Source of the DNA: Bradyrhizobium algeriense
Lineage (GTDB): Bacteria; Pseudomonadota; Alphaproteobacteria; Rhizobiales; Xanthobacteraceae
Length of the DNA: 64,000 bases
Direction of reading: 5' to 3'
NCBI RefSeq assembly: GCF_003062295.1
Contig: NZ_PYCN01000012.1
Span: 124,001 to 188,000, forward strand
The stretch's first letter is position 1; every line of letters starts with the position of its first letter. Both the position numbers and the translations under genes were made by a program. A model generated the notes under the pieces. That model worked only from the letters and a program-made list of their open reading frames with translations, was not told the DNA's origin and did not search any database. Of this stretch, positions 36,089 to 43,550 are shown one piece after another.

Positions 36089-36167
36089 CGTCATCGCGAG
36101 CGTAGCGAAGCAATCCATGGCGCCGCATCAAGAGAGAATGGATTGCTTCGCTGCGCTCGCAATGACG
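36089..36167. repeat. Palindromic repeat (CGTCATCGCGAGCG family)
   Basis: CGTCATCGCGAGCGTAGCGA and CGCTGCGCTCGCAATGACG form the arms, with AAGCAATCCAT / ATGGATTGCTT inside. It lies upstream of both divergent genes here. Confidence 0.85.
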
Positions 36168-36291
36168 GTGTCGGGATTTCGGGCGGCGATGCTGCCGCTG
36201 GCGATCGATCGGGGCGTATCCTACATGATCGCGCAGGAAGCCGAAATATCCCGGCCGCTTTTTGCCGGGAGCGAACAGCAAGGACAACGCA

Positions 36292-37233
36292 ATGCAGCTA
36301 GGCGGAATTCATCATTTGACCGCGATCTCCGCGAAGCCGCGGGACAATCTGGCCTTTTACACTGGCCTGCTCGGCATGCGGCTGGTCAAGAAGACCGTCA
36401 ACCAGGATGACGTCAGCGCCTACCACCTGTTCTACGCCGACGGCAAAGCCAACCCCGGCACCGATCTCACCTTCTTCGATTTCCCGGCCGCCCCCGAGCG
36501 GCGCGGAACCAACTCGATCTCGCGTACGGGCTTGCGCGTCGCGGGCGAGAAGACGCTGGGCTACTGGCGGGATCGCCTCAAGAACGCCGGCGCCGCGGCC
36601 CGCGATATCGTCGAGGTCGACGGCCGGCTGACGCTGCCGTTCGAGGACGGCGAGGGGCAAAGGCTGGTGCTGATCGACGATAGCGGCGCTGGTGCGGCCT
36701 CGCCGTGGGAGCGCAGCCCGGTGCCGGCAGAGCACCAGATCCGTGGGCTCGGTCCGATCGTGCTGACAGTACAGGAGCTGTCGCGCACCGCCTTCGTGCT
36801 GACCGAGGTGATGAACATGCGCCGCGTGCGCGACTACGCCGCCCACGGCGCGGAGATTCATGTGTTCGAGATGGGCGAGGGCGGCCCCTCCGCCGAGCTG
36901 CACGTGATCGAAGCCAAGGGTTTAGCCGTCGCGCAGCAGGGCGCCGGCGGAGTGCACCATGTCGCATTCCGCACGCCGGACGAGGCGCAGTACCACGCCT
37001 GGACCCAGCGCCTGAACCAGTTTCGCCTCCCCAACAGCGGCGAGATCGACCGCTTCTATTTCCGCAGCCTCTACTTCCGCGAGCCCAACGGGATATTGTT
37101 CGAGATCGCGACGGATGGACCGGGGTTTGCGACGGACGAGCCGATGGAGACGCTGGGTGAAAAACTGGCGCTGCCGCCGTTCCTGGAGCCGCGAAGGGCA
37201 GCGATCGAGGCGGGACTGAAGCCGATTTCGTAG
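36292..37233 (+). CDS. Ring-cleaving dioxygenase / VOC superfamily (MhqO-like)
   Basis: This glyoxalase-superfamily protein has about 313 residues in two VOC halves. The N-terminal half begins 'GGIHHLTAISAKPRDNLAFY' and the C-terminal half has 'GVHHVAFRTPDEAQYHAW' and 'FRSLYFREPNGILFEIAT'. His residues in the two halves and the final Glu form the metal site of the family. MhqO-like proteins are linked to quinone or hydroquinone breakdown, but the substrate here is unknown. The ATG at 36292, after AAGGAC, is preferred over 36262. Confidence 0.88.
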   Translation: MQLGGIHHLTAISAKPRDNLAFYTGLLGMRLVKKTVNQDDVSAYHLFYADGKANPGTDLTFFDFPAAPERRGTNSISRTGLRVAGEKTLGYWRDRLKNAGAAARDIVEVDGRLTLPFEDGEGQRLVLIDDSGAGAASPWERSPVPAEHQIRGLGPIVLTVQELSRTAFVLTEVMNMRRVRDYAAHGAEIHVFEMGEGGPSAELHVIEAKGLAVAQQGAGGVHHVAFRTPDEAQYHAWTQRLNQFRLPNSGEIDRFYFRSLYFREPNGILFEIATDGPGFATDEPMETLGEKLALPPFLEPRRAAIEAGLKPIS

Positions 37234-37238
37234 ATTTC

Positions 37239-37321
37239 GTAGGATGGGTAGAGCGCAGCGAAACCCATCAATCCTTGCGCAGAGGCATGATGGGTATCGC
37301 TCCGCTCCACCCATCCTACGG
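37239..37321. repeat. Palindromic repeat (GGATGGGTAGAGCGCAGCG family)
   Basis: CGTAGGATGGGTAGAGCGCA and CGCTCCACCCATCCTACG face each other. It is the clearest copy of the family also at 11874-11958, 37571-37650 and 39758-39842. Confidence 0.88.
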
Positions 37322-37351
37322 ATTGAAGCTCGTGAACCTGTCGAGGACATC

Positions 37352-37558
37352 ATGAAGGTCTACCGATATCTGACCGGCAAGGATGACGCCGCATTCTGCC
37401 ATCGGGTGACCGATGCTCTGAACCGCGGGTGGCAGCTTTACGGACAACCCACTCTGACATACGACGATAAGCGCGGCGAAGTAATCTGCGGGCAAGCCAT
37501 CACCAAGGACGTCGAAGGCAAGACCTACGATCCCGAAATGGATTTGTCGAAGCTGTAG
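37352..37558 (+). CDS. DUF1737 protein
   Basis: This small 68-residue cytoplasmic protein has the DUF1737 pattern: 'YRYLTGKDDAAFCHRVTDAL', 'GWQLYGQPTLTYD' and 'GQAITKDVEGKTYDPEMDL'. The family has no assigned function but is widespread as a stand-alone short gene. The ATG at 37352 gives the family length. The frame runs upstream through a palindromic repeat. It is flanked by two copies of the same repeat family. Confidence 0.85.
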   Translation: MKVYRYLTGKDDAAFCHRVTDALNRGWQLYGQPTLTYDDKRGEVICGQAITKDVEGKTYDPEMDLSKL

Positions 37559-37570
37559 CGCAGAAGACTT

Positions 37571-37650
37571 CGTAGGATGGGTAGAGCGAAGCGAAACCCG
37601 TCATCGTCGTCGTACGCTGTGATGATGGGTATTGCCGCGCTCCACCCATC
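37571..37650. repeat. Palindromic repeat (GGATGGGTAGAGCG family), imperfect
   Basis: CGTAGGATGGGTAGAGCGAA and CGCGCTCCACCCATC are the arms. The right arm is degraded at its end compared with 37239-37321. Confidence 0.8.
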
Positions 37651-38073
37651 TATGAATCCGTTGATTCGAAGGCTTGCCATGAACGCGTGAGGCATCCATT
37701 GTTGCGGCTGTTCGCCGTTTAGTTGCAAGGAAGTACCTTGTTTCATAAGCTTCAGCCGTTCGTACTTCTACTGTTTTTGACGCGGTCATAGGCCGCCAGT
37801 GCCGGCGATCTCATGATCGACGGCGTCCCCACCCACTCCCATCTGATGCAACTATTGCGACTACGAAGCCAGGGAATGCATTCCAGCAATGGAGCGGCGT
37901 TTGGGTTGGCGTGTGGCTCGGAAGCCCCAAACATATCCTGCTCGTTGAATCCATCGGCGAGGACGGCACCGCGCGTCGTATATGCGATTGGCGACAATTT
38001 CAGTAGCCAGCCGGGTGCAAATGGTTATTTTGTGCCACCGCCGCCGTCTTGGACCATCCTTTTGCGGTGAGAT
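37651..38073. other. Low-information stretch before the orphan gene
   Basis: Apart from the decayed gene at about 37840-38070, these bases show no supported feature. Base composition is less GC-rich than in the core. Confidence 0.4.
37840..38070 (+). pseudogene. Remnant of a small exported-protein gene
   Basis: One frame at about 37878-37990 reads 'WSGVWVGVWLGSPKHILLVE' and then 'SIGEDGTARRI'. The next frame continues as 'VVYAIGDNFSSQPG' to about 38040. Together they look like one beta-rich protein segment with a frameshift near 37975. This kind of sequence ('GVWxG..KHILVVE...VVYAxGDN') is familiar from rhizobial exported proteins, but I cannot name the family. No start codon or full-length frame remains. 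Confidence 0.4.
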
Positions 38074-38076
38074 GTG

Positions 38077-38883
38077 ATGATGGAAGATCACCCCCTTCTG
38101 AACGTGGTGGCAAACTGGCCAGGCCGTGTTTCGACACAGCTTGCCTTTGAGGCGCGCGGCTTCTTGGTCCACACGGCATGGCAGAATCGAATGATTGAGT
38201 TCTGCGGTGAACACCAGGCGGACTTGCTCAATCGATATTGGGATGAAGTCGCGTTGGAGACAATGCGGTGCGCAGGAAAGGTAATTTCGGACCAGCGGAT
38301 ATTTGGCATTGAACCAAAATACCGGTCTGCATTTTTGGACGAACTCTTTGCGGCCAGGGATTTTGTCGAGCCTCCATTTCGCTATCCCCCCCTTATCAGA
38401 CGCTTGTTTGAGCACATTAAGAAAACTGGGGTTGATGCAGAGTTCAGGATGAGCGAAGCAGCCTTCATAAAGAAGCAGACGAAGGAGGAGAGCGAGCGCT
38501 TAGGAATTCGGACGACAGGTTGGACAGGAAAGAAGCGGGACGTCATTCCCTTCATCGATGAGTTTTGTTTGGCACAGGCATTTGAGCGCCGTCGTAACCG
38601 CTGGCATAAAAATCTAAGCTGCGGCCTTGTCTTCGAGGTCAGTACTGATCTCGGGGGGAGTCCTTATTGTACCCAAATGCCATTGATATTTCGGATATTC
38701 CACGCGGACGATCCCAAATTTGCGTTTGAGTTGGGAGGGAATGAGCCGTTTGATCAGCTTGTCTACGGAAGTCGATTATACGGGGGAGGAGGGGATGCCA
38801 GCGATTTTGTCTTGGGAGTTCGGGCTAACATTGAGCTGTTCGATGTAATCGCCGCATCCTTTGGGGCTTCTCAGCACGCTTAG
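38077..38883 (+). CDS. Orphan hypothetical protein
   Basis: I do not recognise this 268-residue protein. It has no signal peptide or membrane segment and looks like a single soluble alpha/beta domain with many Arg, Phe and Glu residues. The central stretch 'FIKKQTKEESERLGIRTTGW' is charged. The C-terminus 'DASDFVLGVRANIELFDVIA' is more hydrophobic. Its codon use (TTT, TTG, AAA, GGG are common) and lower GC differ from the neighbours, which suggests acquisition. Alternative ATGs at 38074 and 38080 exist. It lies between gene remnants. Confidence 0.65.
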   Translation: MMEDHPLLNVVANWPGRVSTQLAFEARGFLVHTAWQNRMIEFCGEHQADLLNRYWDEVALETMRCAGKVISDQRIFGIEPKYRSAFLDELFAARDFVEPPFRYPPLIRRLFEHIKKTGVDAEFRMSEAAFIKKQTKEESERLGIRTTGWTGKKRDVIPFIDEFCLAQAFERRRNRWHKNLSCGLVFEVSTDLGGSPYCTQMPLIFRIFHADDPKFAFELGGNEPFDQLVYGSRLYGGGGDASDFVLGVRANIELFDVIAASFGASQHA

Positions 38884-39214
38884 AATCTTAAGCAGTCTTG
38901 GTTTCTTGCAAATTGCTGCGAAGCTCTTCACTTCAATCCAATAATAGGAAATTGCAGAACCTCTTCCTCGCAGCGAATTCCGCAACAATCTTGCGTGAGA
39001 TTTGAATAGCTCGGAGTTGCGGTGACACCCATGGACTCGCTGTGCCGCGCCCGCCGCATCCTTCGAGCCAACGGTTGGCCGTTGCTCGCAAACACTGATT
39101 TCCCGAGCCCGCCACGCGCCGCGAGAAGGCGAGGTCATGTTTACGAACGTTGACGCAAGCAAATTCGTTATGCCCGGCAGTGAACCGCGCCAGCGTGAGC
39201 CAGCTTGCCGCGGC
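38884..39214. other. Gene-free stretch
   Basis: No gene, RNA or repeat is supported in these 331 bases. Minus-strand frames across it have the character of shadow ORFs. Confidence 0.4.
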
Positions 39215-39430
39215 TCAGGCTTCGTTCTTCGGCGTGTACTTTCCGAGCACGCATTTGTAGCGCTGCAATCGCCAGTCGCGATACGGCCCCTTGGCGAGCC
39301 AGTCGGCAATTCCGATCTGCGCGTTGACCGCGCAGGCGCTCATGGTGATGCCGGACTGGTCACTGGTGGTGACGACTTTTTCGAGACAGAGCTGGCTGTT
39401 GCAGAGAACGGCGACGAGAGTGACGAGCAT
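39215..39430 (-). CDS. Small secreted Cys-containing protein
   Basis: This 71-residue protein starts with a short signal peptide ('MLVTLVAVLCNSQLC'). Conserved-looking Cys residues ('SACAVNAQIGIADWL' and 'RYKCVLGKY') follow. Short proteins of this pattern recur in rhizobial genomes without assigned function. The single TM/signal and two Cys suggest a disulfide-bonded periplasmic peptide. It has no partner gene nearby. Confidence 0.65.
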   Translation of the reverse strand: MLVTLVAVLCNSQLCLEKVVTTSDQSGITMSACAVNAQIGIADWLAKGPYRDWRLQRYKCVLGKYTPKNEA

Positions 39431-40111
39431 GGCGACCTTCGTTGATAAGGAATATCCAATTCGTTCAGCTTCATTCAGCCAATGCAGGGTTCATGCCAAC
39501 ATTGGTGCACGCCGTTTTTTTGGACGCTCCCTTACGCGAATTGACCTGTAAATACGCAACCCTTCCGTAGCCGTGCTTTTTTGCGCGGGACGGATACCAG
39601 CAAACGCCAGGGGAATGCGAACTGTGCTGAGAGTAGGGGCGGGCATGCACGATTCGCAAAGCGTAGAACTACGGGACCATGCCGGAATGGCCGTGACTGT
39701 CTTAACGCTGCAACAGTGCTGGATTGTCGTGTCTGGGCTCGCGATGATCGCACAGTTCGTAGGATGGGTAGAGCGCAGCGAAACCCATCACCGTCCCGGG
39801 CAGCAATATTGATTGACATCGCTGCGCTCCACCCATCCTACAAATTGGGCTCGCTCGCTACTGGGTTCGCTCGCGAACTCGCAAATTCAGATCGTCCGGT
39901 TGATTTCGTCCTCGAAGCGCATTTCAGACTCAATCCGGACATCGCGCGATGTTCGTTTCGCGCTCCACGTATGGAGCGGTTCCCTCCTGCGAGCAGGATG
40001 AGGCATTAGTGCAACAACCATCGTGCTAAATTCCGGAAGGCGAATCGTTGGGCAGCGCCAGCCTGCCCGTGGAGATATAATCGCATCGACGAATCCGAAA
40101 AGGAGTTTTCG
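39431..40111. other. Gene-poor stretch containing one palindromic repeat
   Basis: Besides the repeat at 39758-39842 I see no supported gene in these 681 bases. Frames on both strands are short and rich in rare stops. It ends at the ribosome binding site (AAAAGGAG) of the KOW-like gene. Confidence 0.4.
39758..39842. repeat. Palindromic repeat (GGATGGGTAGAGCGCAGCG family)
   Basis: CGTAGGATGGGTAGAGCGCA and GCTGCGCTCCACCCATCCTA face each other, with AGCGAAACCCATC on the left arm. Confidence 0.85.
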
Positions 40112-40303
40112 ATGGCGAAATTTGCGGTTGGCGAGCAAGTCGAAAACGTTGCCAACGATCACGAGTCGGGCACGGTTGTCGCGGTGTTTCCGACCGTTGA
40201 CGGAAGCTTCAGGTATGCCGTCGACACGGAAGGTTACGGCACACTCCAGTTCTTCGCCGAGGAGAAGCTGGCGTTTGCCGTTACGAGGCAGGGGGCCACA
40301 TGA
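40112..40303 (+). CDS. Small KOW/SH3-barrel-like protein
   Basis: This 63-residue protein is preceded by AAAAGGAG. It reads 'FAVGEQVENVANDHESGTVV' and 'GSFRYAVDTEGYGTLQFFAE', a beta-rich pattern like a KOW or SH3-type barrel. It is followed by the larger membrane gene with a four-base overlap (ATGA at 40300-40303), so the two are translationally coupled. The function is unknown. Confidence 0.75.
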   Translation: MAKFAVGEQVENVANDHESGTVVAVFPTVDGSFRYAVDTEGYGTLQFFAEEKLAFAVTRQGAT

Positions 40304-41421
40304 CACGCCGCGCAACCACGCAAGCGATCTCCGCGACCGAACCGACGGAGGGCGACAGCGATGCTGTGCGCATCAGGCATCAGCTTGACGCCTGGGCCAA
40401 TGCCTCACATCGCACGCCTCGATTGGTGGCGACGCCTATGGAAGACGTAAGCGTTGAATCATCCGGCGAGGCGCCGTTGCCGGCGACGAAACGCAGCCGC
40501 GGCTCTCCGGCATCCAAGGCCGCTAAAGGCACCAAGGCCAAGGCAGCCAGGACAGCCAGGACCAAGACGACCGAGGCCAAGACGACCGAGGCCGATGGCG
40601 AGCCAGAGGCGCCCAACGCGCCGCTTGAGCCGCCAGAGTTTTCCGCACCCATCGTGCCGGAGGCCGTTCCCGCCACGCCGGAACGCGCGCGCGCCAGCCG
40701 CGCCTTTGCCCTTGCCGCAGCGCTCGCCCTGGCGACGGTTGCGGCCTATTTTTCCGTCGCGGGCATGGCCGAGATATTTCCCGGCGCGCCGGTTGCGGTC
40801 ATGGTGCTCGCCGCCACGATGGAAGCCGGCAAGCTGGTGATCGCCGGATGGCTGGCCGCGCATTGGCGCCGGACCAACTGGAAAATGCGTTTCGTCATGG
40901 TGGCCCTCGTTGCCGGCCTTGCGCTGATCAATGCCGCCGGCGTGTTCGGCAAGCTGGTCGAGGCGCATGTCAGCGTGGCGGCCACGTCGCGTTCAGGCGT
41001 CACCGAGCGCATTGAGGCGCTCGACGCCCGCGTCGCGGCGCAAAAGGCGGCCGTTGCCGACCTGGACAGCCGCATTGCGCAGATCGACCGGGCCGTCGAC
41101 GAATCGACAAGCCGCGGCCGGGTGACGCGGGCCATCAACATCGCGACCCAACAGCGCCTGACGCGGGATGGGTTGGATACGCAGCGGCAGGCGGCAACCG
41201 CAACGCTGGTCGGTCTGCAGGCGCAACGCGCGGCGCTGGCCGGTGAACGTTCCCGCGTCGAGGCATCCGCAGGCCCGATCCAGTATCTTGCGATGATGGT
41301 CGGCGTCGCGCCCGAAGTCGCGGTGCGGTGGCTGATATTGTTGATGGTGCTCTGCTGCGATCCGGCCGCGATCGCCTTGACGGTCGCGGCGGCTGGTTCG
41401 CGAGTTCGCGATCCGAAGTAA
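40300..41421 (+). CDS. Four-TM coiled-coil membrane protein of unknown function
   Basis: This is a 373-residue hypothetical. A disordered Ala/Lys/Thr-rich cytoplasmic N-terminus runs to about residue 130. Three membrane segments follow at about 134-157, 163-187 and 197-218. A long coiled coil covers about 232-325, and a last membrane segment lies at 343-366. The coiled coil would sit on one side between the third and fourth segments. Such architecture suits a scaffold, a phage-tail or host-membrane factor, or a mechanosensitive adaptor, but nothing diagnostic is present. It overlaps the KOW-like gene. Confidence 0.75.
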   Translation: MTRRATTQAISATEPTEGDSDAVRIRHQLDAWANASHRTPRLVATPMEDVSVESSGEAPLPATKRSRGSPASKAAKGTKAKAARTARTKTTEAKTTEADGEPEAPNAPLEPPEFSAPIVPEAVPATPERARASRAFALAAALALATVAAYFSVAGMAEIFPGAPVAVMVLAATMEAGKLVIAGWLAAHWRRTNWKMRFVMVALVAGLALINAAGVFGKLVEAHVSVAATSRSGVTERIEALDARVAAQKAAVADLDSRIAQIDRAVDESTSRGRVTRAINIATQQRLTRDGLDTQRQAATATLVGLQAQRAALAGERSRVEASAGPIQYLAMMVGVAPEVAVRWLILLMVLCCDPAAIALTVAAAGSRVRDPK

Positions 41422-41546
41422 GAGCTGACCGCAGTCGTCAACTTCGCGAGTGATGATGGCTGCATTAACGACGAGATCAACCATCGGCCAACGAACCATC
41501 AGCAACGACTCGCCTGTCGCCGACATTCGGTGTATAAGTATCTCCC

Positions 41547-41876
41547 ATGAGTTGGGATGCGAAAGACGTAGCACTGCTCAAAGAACTCTGGGCCGCAGGC
41601 TACAGCGCCGGTCAGATCGCAAGTCGACTGGGCTACAGCCGCAACGCAGTGAGCGCGAAACTGAAGCGCTTGGGCCACAAGCGGGGTCACAAGCCACCGA
41701 CGGCCAACCCCAGGATCGTGGCCGTGCCGACGCGAAGGCAGACGCTCGCAGCAGCCTGCGCCCGACCGGTGGATAGGGTGGTGTCTACGCAGAAGCCTGT
41801 CGCAAAGCAGACCAGGGAGCTCACCAAGCGCGAGCTTTACGCCATGCTGGCCAATGCGGTCAGGAATACGGGCTGA
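41547..41876 (+). CDS. GcrA-like cell-cycle regulator
   Basis: This 109-residue protein carries the GcrA start, 'MSWDAKDVALLKELWAAGYS', and a homeodomain-like helix-turn-helix 'AGQIASRLGYSRNAVSAKLK'. True GcrA binds methylated DNA and RNA polymerase in alphaproteobacteria and is usually about 170 residues. Here the C-terminal sigma-binding region is shorter and different ('LTKRELYAMLANAVRNTG'), so it is probably a paralogue. GcrA-like paralogues are often found on prophages and islands. It lies 125 bases downstream of the coiled-coil gene. Confidence 0.85.
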   Translation: MSWDAKDVALLKELWAAGYSAGQIASRLGYSRNAVSAKLKRLGHKRGHKPPTANPRIVAVPTRRQTLAAACARPVDRVVSTQKPVAKQTRELTKRELYAMLANAVRNTG

Positions 41877-41992
41877 CGCTTGCTGCCGCCTGGTCGAGAG
41901 GATCGGTATGATTGATGCGCCCCTGACAGGAGCGCAGACAGGGCAAGCTTGCAGTCTTCCCGCCGGGGGCGGGAAGTGCGTGCTTGAACCGG

Positions 41993-43342
41993 TCACATGG
42001 TCCGGCCTTTGGACAATTTTGCGGTTCGCGCGCCTTTGGACAATTTTACGTTTCGCGCGCGTTTGGTCGCGCTGTGGTCGCCTCGAGCAGCCAGCCGCTT
42101 GCCTTTCTTGATTTTCGCTTCCACCACGTGCGTTTTCGGCTTCGCTTCGGCCACCTGAGTCTTCGCGCCGCCGCGGCGAGAGGTATATTCCTGGCCGTCG
42201 ATCGGCGCCACGTGGGGCGGATCTCTATCGAGATAGGGCCGGCCGATGCCAAATTCCTTGCCGCGTTCGTCGACCCATTTCCAGAGCTTTTCAGTCGAGA
42301 CCCATCGCTGCGCCCGGGTCGCGCCCTTGACGCTCACGATGTCGGCCGCAAGCCCGCGGCCATAGCCGCCACGGGTACTCCCACCGTGGTAGGATCGATT
42401 GGTTGCGGCCTTGAGGCCGGTGGCGATCGATTGACGGTAGTCATCGCGGAAGGCGCTGGTGATGCCGGGCTGCAGTCCAGCCTGCTCCGCCGCGTGGAGC
42501 GTATGAAACAGCTTTATCTTGAAACTCCGGTCCATGCCGCCGATCACGTAGTCCATCATCGGCATGCCGGCTTTGTCCGCCGCCTTCGGGTCCTTCCACC
42601 CAAACTCCTCGTCGACACGCTTGGTGAAGGTCCTGGTGACGGTTACCGTCTTGCCCTTCCGCTTGATCGTGACTTTCCGCCGCTCAGTCACCTTGATGGC
42701 GTCGATCTTGGGTGCCCGTTCGTAGAGCGCCCACAGGTACCGGTCGATGCAGATCTCGGCTACCAGGCACTCCTCGTTGATTTCGATGGTGCTCACCGCC
42801 GGCAGGGCAGGCTCAGGCGTCGTTGCGACTTCTTCGGGCGAAAACACCTGCGACGGATCGGTTGAGGCGACGACAAAAGGCTTCGGCTCATCCGGGCTTG
42901 CCGTCGCGTCGGCGGTTTTTTCTGGCGCGGGATCAGGCATGCTCGCCTGCTTGCCCTCGGCGGACGGTGTTTCGGGCGAAACTACCTGCGACGAATCCGG
43001 CAGCGAGGCCACGACAAAAGGTTTCGGCTCATCCAGGCCTGCCGTCGTGTCGTCGGCTTTTGGCGTGGCTTCGGCGGCCGTTGCCATCGCAACATCACCG
43101 ATGGCGGCGTTCGCTACTACGGTCGCCTGCGGTATGACCGTGGGCTCAGTGCTTGCGACGAGAGATGGTTCGTGGCGTTCCACGATTGACTTCGCGCCGG
43201 CGTTCTCGACGGAAGCGCTGATGTGCTGGGTGGAAGCCGAACCGAAGCCTGCGAGCCAGGCGAGAACACAACTCGCGAGAGCCAAGCCCGCGACAAAATT
43301 GATGCGGCGCTGCGCCTTCGTTGCCAATCGCCATGGGTCCAT
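41993..43342 (-). CDS. M15-like peptidase with low-complexity linker
   Basis: This is a 449-residue exported or membrane-anchored protein. A membrane segment is near residues 13-33. A Pro/Ala/Glu-rich linker to about 170 contains two copies of a motif with 'DEPKPFVVAS' and 'SPE'. The C-terminal domain (about 240-395) has the zinc-site pattern of M15-type D-Ala-D-Ala peptidases: His in 'NRSYHGGSTRG', Asp in 'GLAADIVS' and His in 'DPPHVAPI'. The tail is Lys/Arg-rich. It likely trims cell-wall peptides. The ATG at 43342 is preferred because it precedes the membrane segment. Confidence 0.78.
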   Translation of the reverse strand: MDPWRLATKAQRRINFVAGLALASCVLAWLAGFGSASTQHISASVENAGAKSIVERHEPSLVASTEPTVIPQATVVANAAIGDVAMATAAEATPKADDTTAGLDEPKPFVVASLPDSSQVVSPETPSAEGKQASMPDPAPEKTADATASPDEPKPFVVASTDPSQVFSPEEVATTPEPALPAVSTIEINEECLVAEICIDRYLWALYERAPKIDAIKVTERRKVTIKRKGKTVTVTRTFTKRVDEEFGWKDPKAADKAGMPMMDYVIGGMDRSFKIKLFHTLHAAEQAGLQPGITSAFRDDYRQSIATGLKAATNRSYHGGSTRGGYGRGLAADIVSVKGATRAQRWVSTEKLWKWVDERGKEFGIGRPYLDRDPPHVAPIDGQEYTSRRGGAKTQVAEAKPKTHVVEAKIKKGKRLAARGDHSATKRARNVKLSKGARTAKLSKGRTM

Positions 43343-43550
43343 GATCCGGCCTCCCCAGGCTCCGCATGAGCCCAATTACACAGCCAAGCACGCGACGACG
43401 CGCATTGTTCGCACTGCGAAATGAATGCGCAACTGCGGGAAGCTACGGGATCATCTAATTTTTTGAAAGTGTTGCCTCAATACAACGCGCGGCAGCATGG
43501 AACTTGCTGTGTCATTTTGCGACGCATGCGCATTCATGCGGCAGCGTCGC

